Shown: positions 10,286 to 19,261, counted from the stretch's first letter. The stretch: DNA of 64,000 nt from Lapidilactobacillus luobeiensis (GCF_024345205.1 NZ_BROC01000002.1:1-64000); one strand, 5' to 3'. Numbers and translations: made by a program. The notes: generated from the letters alone by a model not told the origin.

Positions 10286-10338
10286 AAAAGAAGATCAAGT
10301 TGTCAACGATTTATCTTGACAGATTGATCTTCTTTTTC
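10286..10338. terminator. Bidirectional terminator between convergent units
   Basis: AAAAGAAGATCAA (10286-10298) pairs perfectly with TTGATCTTCTTTT (10324-10336), with A and T runs on the outer sides. It sits between the rightward ABC gene and the leftward M56 operon and could stop transcription from both. Confidence 0.7.
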
Positions 10339-10405
10339 CTCAGATAACTATGAATAGATGGCTGGAAGATCTACATGGACATGACGTCTCAACCCTCGAA
10401 CCGAT

Positions 10406-10576
10406 CTATTTATCAGTAGATAGATTGTCTTGGCGTTCAGACAGATCACCATTAGTTTTAGTCTTCCAGACAATAATTGCATTTCTAGCATTTATTGGAC
10501 TATCGGTGTTGCTCGCAACTTGAATTGGTCGTAGATTCGATAAATACGAAATAACGATCGTCATGAGTAGCGTCAA
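10406..10576 (-). CDS. Small putative exported or membrane peptide behind the M56 gene
   Basis: An in-frame ORF of about 56 residues follows the M56 gene by about 20 bases in the same direction. It starts with a hydrophobic segment (LLMTIVISYL) followed by a polar tail ending in a lysine. No good ribosome binding site is visible, so the start (TTG 10576 or ATG 10564) is uncertain. A similar tail (PI...TD...VWRTK against PI...TD...VWKTK) is readable in a relic at 38.9 kb, which argues that it is or was a real gene. Function unknown. Confidence 0.4.
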   Translation of the reverse strand: MTLLMTIVISYLSNLRPIQVASNTDSPINARNAIIVWKTKTNGDLSERQDNLSTDK

Positions 10577-10597
10577 AACGAGACCCGAATGTATTTT

Positions 10598-11728
10598 TTA
10601 TTCTTCTTCAGCTTTTCTGACTTCGATTCCTGCAAGCGAAGGATGATCCGGCTGGCTTACTTTGCCTAAACGCTGATGATCAATGTAGAGAAAATATTGA
10701 TCACCCTCTTGTAATAAATACGTCCCTTCCTGTTGCTTTAATTCGTAAGTACCACGAATCGTGTCCTCGTCTTGGAAACTTGGCTCAATAATGATTGAAG
10801 TCATCATTATTGGTAAGATGACTAACCCAAGTAAGACCCATCTTGGTGTGTGTTTGACGCGGTGTCCTTCTAGTAAAAAATTTATTCGCTGCGCTAAGGT
10901 ATTCTGTTCATAGATGGTGAAGTGCGGTAATAAATGCTGATCTTCTCGGATCATCTGTTGCTTTTGGTGTAGCTTTCGGGAAACTGTCACTAGCGCGGTC
11001 GTGTAATCAAAGCAGTTTGAATTTTGGCACTGGGCGATTGTTTGTTGATCGGTATTCATTTCGATGATCAAACTGACCTGTTGCTTTAAGAAATAGATCG
11101 GAATGAACCACCAATAGAGACAAGTGAGCAGGGCGGCCAAGTATTTCTTGAGAATATCATGATTAACGATGTGGAGATATTCATGCTGCAGGATATATTT
11201 CAATTCTTCCGCCGCTAATGTCTGGCGGGAGATGATGATCTTCGGATGGCGGATACCGATCACGAAGGGGGAACCGAGATGGTCGATTTGATAAACGGGA
11301 ATCCTCCGGTAGACAGTGATCGGCTGCTCCTTGAGAGTAGCTGTTGCTATTTTTTTGGACAATTTTTTGCTGAAAGAATGTACCTTTAGCATCATGCGAA
11401 TATTCCAGGCCAGCATGATCAACGCGCCCACGGTCCAGACTGTAATTAACAAGAATCTGACTGTTACGATTGTCTGCTGAAATGAAAATAGCACAGTTTC
11501 GTTGAATTTATAGAGATTTGGCAATAGCCAATGTGAAGCAATGGTGTGCGTAAAAGCAAATTCAACGGGTAGAAATAGGCGCAACAGAATAATCGTGACG
11601 AAGGCCAATAGAAAATCAAGGCGCAAGGTCCGATAAACTTTGCGGTGCGTAAGGATCAGCTGCAAAATAACGACGAGTAAGGTCGTGAAGATCAGTGTGA
11701 TGAGCAATGATGTTGCAGAGAACCTCAT
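10598..11728 (-). CDS. BlaR1/MecR1-type M56 family metallopeptidase
   Basis: The 376-residue membrane protein has hydrophobic segments in residues 5-120 and a zinc protease motif HEYLH near residue 187, preceded by SPFVIG and a typical M56 sequence. In the family, such proteins sense a cell-wall signal and trigger cleavage of a BlaI-type repressor. It lacks a penicillin-sensor domain; the C-terminal part after the last membrane segment is only about 75 residues. It is preceded eight bases upstream by the BlaI-like gene, making a repressor-sensor operon. Confidence 0.82.
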   Translation of the reverse strand: MRFSATSLLITLIFTTLLVVILQLILTHRKVYRTLRLDFLLAFVTIILLRLFLPVEFAFTHTIASHWLLPNLYKFNETVLFSFQQTIVTVRFLLITVWTVGALIMLAWNIRMMLKVHSFSKKLSKKIATATLKEQPITVYRRIPVYQIDHLGSPFVIGIRHPKIIISRQTLAAEELKYILQHEYLHIVNHDILKKYLAALLTCLYWWFIPIYFLKQQVSLIIEMNTDQQTIAQCQNSNCFDYTTALVTVSRKLHQKQQMIREDQHLLPHFTIYEQNTLAQRINFLLEGHRVKHTPRWVLLGLVILPIMMTSIIIEPSFQDEDTIRGTYELKQQEGTYLLQEGDQYFLYIDHQRLGKVSQPDHPSLAGIEVRKAEEE

Positions 11729-11736
11729 AATATCAC

Positions 11737-12096
11737 CTATTTTCGTAGTTCCTTTTTACGTTGTTCAATCACCCGCTCGAGATCGTCCAGTTCTGCTAGC
11801 GTCGTATTTGTTGCAACAAAACTAGTTAATAAATTATTGATCGCGCTTCTTGAGACATTTTGTTCAAGATAGGATTCTTCGGAAAGAACAGCCTGATATT
11901 CTCGCGTGATATTAGTACTTGTTTTGCCGTAGCCCGAATTTTCAATCAGTCCTTTTTTGAGCAGCTTACTTAGGACCGACTGAACAGTATTCTGGCTAAG
12001 TTCTGGATTCACTCTGACGATACCTCTGGCAGACAATGGTTCTGGCTGTTTCCAGAGTATCTGCATAATTTCTAATTCTTTCTTCGTGAGTTTCAT
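11737..12096 (-). CDS. BlaI/MecI/CopY-family transcriptional repressor
   Basis: This 119-residue winged-helix protein starts LTKKELEIMQILW and contains NTVQSVLSKLLKKGLI, the typical recognition-helix region of BlaI-family repressors. Family members bind a dyad near their own promoter and are inactivated by an M56 protease partner, here the next gene. A good promoter lies 55 bases upstream. The regulated target beyond the operon is not evident; no beta-lactamase is in view. Confidence 0.85.
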   Translation of the reverse strand: MKLTKKELEIMQILWKQPEPLSARGIVRVNPELSQNTVQSVLSKLLKKGLIENSGYGKTSTNITREYQAVLSEESYLEQNVSRSAINNLLTSFVATNTTLAELDDLERVIEQRKKELRK

Positions 12097-12150
12097 AGTG
12101 AAAGACGTCCCTTCGATAATGACTCATAAATTCGCTCTTTCGATAGCTTA

Positions 12151-12179
12151 AATATAAGGGAATTGTCGCGAATAGTCAA
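12151..12179 (-). promoter_or_regulatory. Promoter of the BlaI/M56 operon
   Basis: On the minus strand TTGACT and TATATT are separated by exactly 17 bases. It reads into the BlaI-like gene and is the natural site for autorepression. Confidence 0.65.
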
Positions 12180-12605
12180 TAAATGCAATATTTTTATATT
12201 TAAATTGATTGGTGATTTCTTATGCCTAACTAGGTTAGACCGGTGCAGCGGCGTTCACCGAACTTTCTCATGATTTTTGTGTTAAATATAAGTGGGATCA
12301 TGTCGGTTTAAAAGCAATGTAACCGTTGACAATAATGTTTATTGTTGTATCATTAGATTGTAATAGAATGTAAATATATTGGATTTAATTATTTGATAGT
12401 TGATTATTGTTGTGATAGTAAAATGAAACAGAGGATAGCGAAGAAATTGCCTCTGCCTCAGTATTGAGGAGCAGTTTATCGGAATGTTGGAACCTCCGTG
12501 ATAAGATTCTAATAGTAAAAATGGTTTATAGCGAGTGTCCTGAATATTTTTAAGAATATCAGGTACACAATTGCTATAGTTGGCGATGAGGGGTAGGGAT
12601 TATCA

Positions 12606-12782
12606 ATGGACAAAAAGGTTTTAAAATTGATTCAGCTATTAATTTATATGGGTGCCAGTTTCCTGTGTGTTTACTTAGTATCAGATATTATTGACAATAC
12701 GGTTATGAAATATATTACTGGAGTAATTGTGATGGTCAGTGGTGTCTTATTAGGCGGCAAAATCGGCAGAGCGGCGCGCTGA
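12606..12782 (+). CDS. Small membrane protein (58 aa)
   Basis: The ORF has GAGGGGTAGGG upstream of its ATG. Two hydrophobic stretches (residues 7-25 and 33-52) predict a two-pass membrane protein ending in a basic tail GRAAR. A terminator follows within 85 bases. I do not recognise a family. Confidence 0.6.
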   Translation: MDKKVLKLIQLLIYMGASFLCVYLVSDIIDNTVMKYITGVIVMVSGVLLGGKIGRAAR

Positions 12783-12864
12783 TGGTGTCGCTGATAAATG
12801 ATTTCAAGTTGTAAATTTTTTCATAAAAGTTTCATGATGACATGAAGCCTTTTTTGGTACATAA

Positions 12865-12908
12865 AAAGCCCCAAAATTCTGAAAAGTTCGGAATTTTTGG
12901 GGCTTTCA
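12865..12908 (+). terminator. Terminator after the small membrane protein
   Basis: AAAGCCCCAAAATTC pairs with GAATTTTTGGGGCTTT, a strong hairpin with T-rich flank. Confidence 0.8.
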
Positions 12909-13123
12909 TTTTCGAAACTAGAATTGGGTCTTAGCCTCTCTCTGTAACAAATTCATAAAACCGATAGTATTAACTTATTTGTGATGTGGTGACGCAGCGA
13001 CGTCCATTGCCGCTCAATAAAATCGCCAAGGGCATTACCAACTGTACGGCAGTTTTCAACCAATCAGGAACATGCTTTGCTTAATTCAGTAAAAATTTTA
13101 TTCATGATTTATTATTTCTTTGA

Positions 13124-13360
13124 CTATAATTTTGTGACATTAATGATTGCATTGATCAGTGTTCCTAGACCGGCTCCGGAAAAGAGCACACCAAAAACTA
13201 GACTGAACCAAATCGAGAACCCTAAAAAGCCACTTTTGGATTTGACCGCGCCAGATTTGACGTTCCGAAAATACTTGATCGAAATCACTAATTCCCAAAT
13301 CCCAACTGCTGTTAAAATCAGTCCAATTATTACCAGGGCAATGATGCCTTCAGTACTCAT
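13124..13360 (-). CDS. Small membrane protein (78 aa)
   Basis: The ATG at 13360 has AAGGAGGGG upstream. The protein has an N-terminal membrane segment (residues 6-28), a basic loop KSGAVKSKSG and a second hydrophobic region (45-75). Function is unknown. It reads towards the previous small membrane gene; an 11-residue upstream extension lacks a ribosome binding site. Confidence 0.65.
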   Translation of the reverse strand: MSTEGIIALVIIGLILTAVGIWELVISIKYFRNVKSGAVKSKSGFLGFSIWFSLVFGVLFSGAGLGTLINAIINVTKL

Positions 13361-13393
13361 GATTAATCCCCTCCTTTGTTTAGCAACTAACAT

Positions 13394-14074
13394 AATTATA
13401 GGAGATAAAGGACTGAAAACAAGTCAAAAATCGCCATTGGTGCTCATTTGGTCCTAAATGGTACTACTGCGAAGATAAGGATACCTATTGTTTTTTGAAT
13501 TCGGAACATACTCAGGCGCTTTAAGTCTTATTTTCCCTGACGCCAAGCACGCCAAATATCTATTCGGCTGAATAAGGACGTCACTGACTAGAAAACGCTA
13601 TTGATATACAGGCACCTTCGCCGTACACGCCAGCGTGAGCAGAAAGAATTAACAATAAAGTCAGTGGTTGCGATCAAATTAACCGAGAAACGAATTTACT
13701 TGGTTAAACAACAAGAAAAATAGCAAAATTATTGAACTCAAGTCTTTGCGCGTCATGACTATTTTGAAGCCGATGATGAATTTGGATACCATCAAGTTCT
13801 AATGGGCTTTTTACTATTGATTAATTGATGACTTCTGGCACGGATCAGTTGGGTTGGCAACTTAATTCGGTTCTTTGTTAGTTTTGAGTTATACTGAGCT
13901 TAGCGAAATTTAGCGGAAATTTTCGACTTATTTCGAGATCAGCGCAGCGTTTGGGTTGAGCTAAGTAACCTGTTAGGAATTAAACTTAGAAAAGGTTGGC
14001 TTCACTTTGATTGTGAAGCTGATCGATCAGCTTTCAGTTAGCTTAAATATTTGCGCGGAGAAAAAAGGGAGCCC
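13394..14074. other. Intergenic region before the two-component system
   Basis: No gene is supported. A small hairpin GCTTCAC/GTGAAGC lies at 13999-14019. I looked for a double-glycine inducing-peptide gene and for paired LytTR repeats that would serve the kinase/regulator pair and found neither. Confidence 0.4.
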
Positions 14075-15421
14075 ATGATGCCAACTACACTAACGATCCT
14101 TGAATCGATTCTGATCATTACGATCCAGAGCTCTCTTTACTGGGTGATCTATTATCAGGCCGATCAAAAAAAGTTTGATGTCCTAGCCTATTTGATCTCT
14201 CTATGTATATTTGGATTTCTCAATCTTTCACTTAATCAGGTCAGTGCTCTGGCATACCCGATTTTCTTCTATGGTTATCTGCGCTGCCGCACTTATCGCA
14301 AAAGAAATGATCTGGCCTATTTTTACAGTGTTTACGTCACTTTTATTGGATTACTACTATCAAATCTGATTTCTATGCTGAGCTTTGAGCTGATTCCGCT
14401 TCGGTTTTATCAAAATCACATTATTATCTTGAAAATAATTGCCTTGCTTGTTCCCATCGTTATTCATTTTTTTATCATTCACGGGTTCAAAATCAAATTG
14501 GATGTTTTGGAAAAAGATGACGTCTTCGTCAAAAGGGAAATCATCAGGCCGTTAAATTACTTGTTGACGATTTGTTTGATATTTTTCTTTGTCGCTTACT
14601 ACTACGAAGTGTATGCTGCTAGGCTGCAAGCAAGTGCGCCAATCAGTGAGTACACCAAGTATATTATGTTTATTTACGTATTTATGCTGATAACTGTGAT
14701 TGCTTTCATCAGTAATAAAACCAAGACATATTTACACCTGCAACTCGAACGAGTCAAGGATCAACAATACGAGCAACTCACCCATTATACCCACGAGATC
14801 GAGGGAATGTACCAGACATTGCGGGGGTTTCGGCATGATTATCAGAATATGTTGATCAGTCTGCAGGATAGCATTGATACGGGTGATCTGAAACAGGTTC
14901 AGCAAGCCTATCAAGATGTCCTAGTTGCGGCAAATGTGAAGCTAACAAATAATGTGACGAATATCAACGAGCTGGTCAATATCCAAAACAACACACTCAA
15001 GAGCGTTTTGTTTTGGGAATTAACGAAAGCTAAAAAAGCTGGGATCGCCACAACGATCGAGATCAAAGAAGAGATCCCAGCAGACTTAAGTCTAGACTTG
15101 TTAGATCTGGTGCGGTTACTCTCGATTTTATTGGATAACGCGATCGAGGCGGCGCTGGAAACTGAACAGCCAACATTAAGACTGGCGATGATCGCTGATC
15201 AAAAGCAGATGACTCTGATTATTCAAAATAGTTGTGTAGCCGATCAGCTTTCGCTGAAACAGATTTTTGAGGTGGGCTATTCAACTAAAGGCCCTAACCG
15301 CGGTCAGGGTCTGGCTAATGCGATGAAAATCATTGATGCAAATCGCTGTGTGACGCTGGAAACTAGTTTAAGGCAACGACAATTTACTCAACAAGTCATG
15401 ATGGGACGTGAGTTAAAATGA
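14075..15421 (+). CDS. HPK10-family (AgrC/PlnB-like) sensor histidine kinase
   Basis: About six hydrophobic segments occupy residues 5-215, followed by a cytoplasmic kinase. FRHDYQNM near residue 255 holds the phosphorylated histidine, LSILLDNAIEAA is the N-box and GQGLANAM the G-box. This architecture is that of peptide-pheromone sensors controlling bacteriocin or virulence genes. The ATG at 14075 follows AAGGGAG at good spacing; a TTG 24 bases earlier would place that site inside the gene. The stop overlaps the regulator by ATGA. No pheromone gene is seen nearby. Confidence 0.85.
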   Translation: MMPTTLTILESILIITIQSSLYWVIYYQADQKKFDVLAYLISLCIFGFLNLSLNQVSALAYPIFFYGYLRCRTYRKRNDLAYFYSVYVTFIGLLLSNLISMLSFELIPLRFYQNHIIILKIIALLVPIVIHFFIIHGFKIKLDVLEKDDVFVKREIIRPLNYLLTICLIFFFVAYYYEVYAARLQASAPISEYTKYIMFIYVFMLITVIAFISNKTKTYLHLQLERVKDQQYEQLTHYTHEIEGMYQTLRGFRHDYQNMLISLQDSIDTGDLKQVQQAYQDVLVAANVKLTNNVTNINELVNIQNNTLKSVLFWELTKAKKAGIATTIEIKEEIPADLSLDLLDLVRLLSILLDNAIEAALETEQPTLRLAMIADQKQMTLIIQNSCVADQLSLKQIFEVGYSTKGPNRGQGLANAMKIIDANRCVTLETSLRQRQFTQQVMMGRELK

Positions 15422-16179
15422 ATATTTTTATTCTTGAAGATGATGTTTGGCAACGGCAGAAGTTTGTCGATCAGGTTTATGAAATTACCCAACGCCGTAA
15501 ATTCGAGGTTGATCAGGTGATTGCCACGGGTCAGCCAGATGAGCTATTGACACGGCTCACTCAAGTTGGTCAGCAACAGATTTACTTTCTGGACATTGAA
15601 ATCAAGAACTCCGCCAAATGCGGGCTAGAAGTCGCACAATCGATCCGTCAACGAGACGCGTTCGGGACGATTATTTTTGTCACGACTCACTCTGAGTTTG
15701 CCCCCTTGACCTATCAGTATAAAGTGGCGGCGTTGGATTTTATTGCTAAAGATCAGCCGGAGTCGGGATTTGTTGAGCAACTTGAGGAAAGTTTGGCCTA
15801 TGTCGCAACTCGTTCAAATGAAACTGATCCGCAAGATTATTTTAACTTTGAAAGCACGAATAAGAGCGTTCACTTGCCCTTTGCCGAGTTGATGTATTTT
15901 GAAACCTCACCGCAGCCGCATAAAATCGTTTTGATCACTGCGAATCAACGAATTGAATTTTATGGGCACATGGCGGATATTGACCTTTCCGATCATCGAT
16001 TGATGTTAGTTCATCGTTCTTTTATCGTCAATATGGCGAATGTGACCCTTTATAATAAGAAGACGCTGACATTGACTGTCCGCAATGGGGATGACTGCCC
16101 CGTATCGCGACGGCGCAGCGGTAAAGTTGACCGTTGGCTCAGAGCGCAAGAAAAAGACCAACAAAATTTATTTCAATGA
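15418..16179 (+). CDS. LytTR-family response regulator (AgrA/PlnC-like)
   Basis: This 253-residue protein has a receiver domain (residues 1-125; MNIFILEDD acidic pocket, YFLDIEIK phosphorylation site, conserved lysine in FIAKD) and a LytTR DNA-binding domain from about 145, with HRSFIVNM typical of AgrA relatives. It would be phosphorylated by the upstream kinase and bind paired direct repeats. A 13-bp-stem hairpin follows 180 bases downstream. Confidence 0.87.
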   Translation: MNIFILEDDVWQRQKFVDQVYEITQRRKFEVDQVIATGQPDELLTRLTQVGQQQIYFLDIEIKNSAKCGLEVAQSIRQRDAFGTIIFVTTHSEFAPLTYQYKVAALDFIAKDQPESGFVEQLEESLAYVATRSNETDPQDYFNFESTNKSVHLPFAELMYFETSPQPHKIVLITANQRIEFYGHMADIDLSDHRLMLVHRSFIVNMANVTLYNKKTLTLTVRNGDDCPVSRRRSGKVDRWLRAQEKDQQNLFQ

Positions 16180-16360
16180 TGATGGTTAGTGACACCTGCC
16201 TGTATTGCGCGTTTCTTGATCAAGTACTTTCTAGGGGTGCATTGCCCTCGGACGGGATTTAAAAGCGACATAAGCGATACATTAGTGCAATTGCAATCTG
16301 GAAGACCGGATCGAGATCTTGGGTCGGACTTATTAAAAGGTCGTCGCATTGAGGATATCA

Positions 16361-16396
16361 AAGCTCACTAGACTTTGATACTAGTCTAGTGAGCTT
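16361..16396. terminator. Perfect 13-bp palindromic hairpin, probable terminator
   Basis: AAGCTCACTAGAC pairs with GTCTAGTGAGCTT across a 10-base loop. It lies between the rightward LytTR gene and leftward genes and lacks a long T run, so it may be a terminator in either direction or a protein-binding palindrome. The 180 bases before it hold no supported gene. Confidence 0.5.
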
Positions 16397-16416
16397 GATC
16401 AATTGTGTTTTCACAG

Positions 16417-16917
16417 TCAATGACGAATGCGAATTAAGATAAATAAAAATAGTGAAATCAAATTGATAATTGTGGGAACCAAAGAAGTAAATAAGGGCGT
16501 TCCTTTTTTATTATCAAATTCGGGAAATTCACCGCGATAGGGGGATTTCTTTTTCTCCACATAAAAAATTAGTGGCCCAATAAAAATTAAGTTTAGTCCT
16601 AGATCGGTAGTTATAAGCGAGTATGCACCAGAATAATTCGGAAAATTTATAAATAACAGACTCAAACTAATTATGAAAATAGTGATCGTGGCCAAAATAA
16701 AAGCAATTAGTATCGCCTTAATAAAGAATGGAATTACACTCATTGCGGCGTCTTGTTGTAATCTTTCCTGACTAATAAATTTGCTGATTGACCAGTTGTA
16801 CTTCTTCATCATATAGCGCTGAAAGTTTCGCGTGTTATGTTTAGATATTAGGACAACAATCAGCCATAGTAAGATAAAAATGAGATAGGGACTGCTTAGA
16901 TAAATTAAAGAACTCAA
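16417..16917 (-). CDS. Small four-segment membrane protein, copy outside the island
   Basis: This about 166-residue protein is a close paralogue of the one at 18474-18974: both share SSPYLIF, FQRYMMKKYNWS and a C-terminal PTIINLISLFLF. Four hydrophobic segments flank a basic cytoplasmic stretch. The start is TTG 16917, with GAGGTG eight bases upstream, matching the paralogue. It lies left of the island boundary, directly next to fragments of the initiator and hydrolase genes, so it belongs to a relic copy of the same element. Function unknown. Confidence 0.65.
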   Translation of the reverse strand: MSSLIYLSSPYLIFILLWLIVVLISKHNTRNFQRYMMKKYNWSISKFISQERLQQDAAMSVIPFFIKAILIAFILATITIFIISLSLLFINFPNYSGAYSLITTDLGLNLIFIGPLIFYVEKKKSPYRGEFPEFDNKKGTPLFTSLVPTIINLISLFLFILIRIRH

Positions 16918-16984
16918 TTTTTTCACCTCATTAAATAATGCTAATACTAGCATAAAGATAAAAACCAATCAATCAAAGAAATTA

Positions 16985-17232
16985 AAGCCGAGGCATATTG
17001 ATAATGCTAAAATTCCGATTTGATCGTCAACGGCAATAACAGACCATTCATTGGTTGATCCCAGGTAATAACCTCGGCAACCGCCACGTCCGTCCATGAT
17101 CCTCACATGAACATGATCAAAAACGCATTCTAGCGGATTACCCTCGTTGACTGACCAGGGCATGGACCTATCTATGGATTTCTTTCCTTGTCTGAATGGC
17201 GTTTTCCTGATTCGTAGCGGCTGACAGCACAA
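16985..17232 (-). pseudogene. Fused fragments of the island initiator and hydrolase genes
   Basis: The minus strand first reads PWSVNEGNPLECVFDH and VRIMDG, matching the Rep_trans-like protein at 32067-33311 (PWLVNDGNPLECVFDY, VRIMDA). It then runs into STNEWSVIAVDDQIGIL, matching TNEWSGIAVDDQTGVL of the DUF1906 protein at 19262-21448. Two genes 11 kb apart in the island are joined here, in the same order, next to a paralogue of the membrane protein. This is a collapsed relic of the island. Confidence 0.75.
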
Positions 17233-17264
17233 AAAAAGAACCCTTAGCGACCAAGGATTCCAAT
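17229..17264 (-). terminator. Terminator copy beside the left attachment site
   Basis: On the minus strand AATCCTT pairs with AAGGGTT and is followed by a run of T. It corresponds to the terminator after the tRNA-Gly gene at 35972-36003, and was presumably the original chromosomal terminator of that tRNA before island integration. Confidence 0.6.
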
Positions 17265-17269
17265 GATTA

Positions 17270-17314
17270 AGCGGGTGACGAGAATCGGACTCGCGACTTC
17301 AGCTTGGGAAGCTA
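17270..17314. other. attL of the island (partial tRNA-Gly copy)
   Basis: These 45 bases repeat 36011-36055, the 3' part of tRNA-Gly, in the same orientation with one mismatch (T at 17299 for C at 36040). They stop within the anticodon stem, so this is not a working tRNA. Together with the other copy it frames an 18.8-kb block carrying an integrase next to the intact tRNA, the expected geometry for tRNA-targeted integration. Confidence 0.85.
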
Positions 17315-17558
17315 ATGTGTCTGTAAGTGGGTATGACAAGCCTTGTTATACCAATAAATACAAGCCAAGAGATTAAGATTGACCGAGATTTTGTCAGAGA
17401 TAATGGGGAAGCATATATGAAAGAATTTAAATGGTTGACTGCTTAGTGCCAGCCCTTGAATTTTCCTGAATTATTGTCAGACGTGATTAACGTGTTGGTT
17501 GAGCTGTTTGATACTAATTTTGTAGGAAAATGATTACTGGAATTAGTAAAAATGAGTA

Positions 17559-18064
17559 TTAAGGATTGACGAGAACGTAACACCAAACAAACGGCACAAG
17601 TAAAATTAAATCAATAGTAAACATTATTAATGCACTTTTAATTGGAATAGTTTTACCAGTATTAAATTCAGAGAAATCTCCTTGAATAAGACTTCTACTC
17701 TTTTGATAGTTATAAACAATTGTAGAAGCAACAACACTGTGTAGAACCAAAACTGTCATCATTAACCAATATGAAATATTATAAAGATTTTTACTTATGA
17801 CAATAAGTGTCAAGGCAATGAGAAAAGAATAGAATAGTGTCCAACCTACTAGATTCATTAGTTTTTGCAGACGTCTAGGTATTTTTTCAGTATAATTCAT
17901 TTGTTGCTGTTTTTGTTGTGTCCGAAACTCTTCTAGGGTCCACGAATACTTGTTCATCATGAATCTTCTTTGTTTTTTAAATTGCCGCCGAGCTAAGCAT
18001 ATTAATATTGGCCAAATGATCAAAAAGTATAGATAAGGTAAAAAACTAGATTTGAGATGTCCAT
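17559..18064 (-). pseudogene. Frameshifted small membrane protein, third paralogue
   Basis: The main frame (17559-18023) reads RRFMMNKYSWTLEEF and GDFSEFNTGKTIPI, matching FQRYMMKKYNWS and FAEFNNKKRTPL of the paralogues. The missing N-terminus MDISNLVFYLIYTF is readable from ATG 18064 in another frame; the two frames meet in a run of five T near 18022. Restoring one T would rejoin them. It is therefore probably disrupted by a one-base deletion, though a TTG start at 18023 could still make a shorter protein. Confidence 0.6.
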
Positions 18065-18384
18065 GTTGCCCATCCTGTATTCTATAATTTGTTTGTTATA
18101 TATAGAATATCGTCTACTTTCGTTTTAAAAAGGTAGTGAACTAGCCTTTATAGAAAGATTCAGGTCCCGGATTTAAGTCCGGACTTTTCAATAAACTCTT
18201 TTAATTGTACGATACCTGCATTGCTAGATAACACCACTGGTATTAGTAATTATCAAGGTTTCCTTGAAGTTTAGCTTTTTCGCCTGTAAACTCATAAGTG
18301 AGAAATCCTTTTCTTCATGTATCGTTCGGTTGGTAACTTCACGATAACATGGTGGAGTTTTTTACACCCATTCGGTGTAAATTA

Positions 18385-18438
18385 AAAAGTGCGTGATGCC
18401 AAGTCAGTCAATGGATTTTAGCACCACGCACTTTTTTT
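18385..18438. terminator. Bidirectional terminator between membrane protein genes
   Basis: AAAAAGTGCGTG pairs with CACGCACTTTTTTT around a loop of about 30 bases. A second small hairpin (TTTACACC/GGTGTAAA) lies just before it. Upstream, 18065-18360 shows no gene. Confidence 0.75.
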
Positions 18439-18473
18439 ATGAATAAATCAGGTTATAGTTTCTGTCTTTGCAA

Positions 18474-18974
18474 TCAATTTTGAATACGAATTAAGACAAA
18501 TAAGAATAATGAAATTAAATTGATAATTGTGGGGACCAAAGCAGCATATAAGGGCGTTCTTTTTTTATTATTAAATTCAGCAAATTTGCTCCTGTAGGTG
18601 GATCTCTTTTTCTCCGCGTAAAAAAAAGATGGTCCAATAAAAAGAAGGTCTAGTCCTAAAATAATAATCATGGTTAAACACGCACTGGAATAATTCGAAA
18701 AACTTAGTAGTAACAGACTCCAACTAACTATGAAAGCAATGATTGTGGCCAAAATCAAAGCCAGCGGCAGTATTTGAGCAAGGAAGGGGACTCTGTTTAT
18801 TGCGGCGGTTCGTTGTACTTTTTCTTTGCTAGCAAATTCACTTTTGGACCAGTTATACTTCTTCATCATATACCGCTGAAAGTTTCGTGTGTTACGTTTA
18901 GATATTAGGACAACAATTAGCCAGAGTATGATAAAAATGAGATAAGGACTGCTTACATAAATTAATGAATTCAA
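18474..18974 (-). CDS. Small four-segment membrane protein, intact copy in the island
   Basis: The 166-residue protein has hydrophobic segments near residues 10-25, 70-90, 95-125 and 145-165, with a basic FQRYMMKKYNWSKSEF stretch after the first. The TTG start at 18974 sits eight bases after GAGGTG, as in the paralogue at 16917. Three copies (two intact, one frameshifted) plus a relic at 37.2 kb show repeated duplication. Clustering beside the hydrolase suggests an envelope-related or immunity role, but this is inference only. Confidence 0.65.
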   Translation of the reverse strand: MNSLIYVSSPYLIFIILWLIVVLISKRNTRNFQRYMMKKYNWSKSEFASKEKVQRTAAINRVPFLAQILPLALILATIIAFIVSWSLLLLSFSNYSSACLTMIIILGLDLLFIGPSFFYAEKKRSTYRSKFAEFNNKKRTPLYAALVPTIINLISLFLFVLIRIQN

Positions 18975-19161
18975 TTTGTTCACCTCATTTAAATAATATT
19001 AATACTAGCACAATGTTCAATGACAATCAATTTGGCAAAAATAAGGCTGAGTAACATATGTATAACTGCCAATATACAGCTGTAAAATCTGAATTTTTGA
19101 ATATTAAAAAGTAATTTTACCTCGTTATTAAGGCATATGAGACTATATTAGTTTAGTTATT

Positions 19162-19222
19162 GAATAGATTAAAAGTGGCCACATATTCCGCGTGAAAAAG
19201 GAATATGCAGCCATTCTTAATC
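19162..19222 (-). terminator. Imperfect hairpin after the hydrolase gene
   Basis: An interrupted inverted repeat (GATTAA..GTGGC..ATATTCC with GGAATATGC..GCC..TTAATC) lies downstream of the hydrolase. The same position-specific hairpin type recurs at 31818-31877 and 38612-38660, after the secreted-protein genes, so it marks shared module ends. Confidence 0.5.
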
Positions 19223-19261
19223 TATACTCCGGCCTCATTTATTAATTTGATGGCCTAATTT

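Noticed and set aside
16173..16371. Opposed open frames of about 60 codons
   Set aside because: Both end at or near the long palindrome, have no ribosome binding site and no family-like sequence.
17270..17340. A second tRNA-Gly gene
   Set aside because: Only the 3' 45 bases are present; the 5' half and D-arm are absent, so this is an attachment-site copy.
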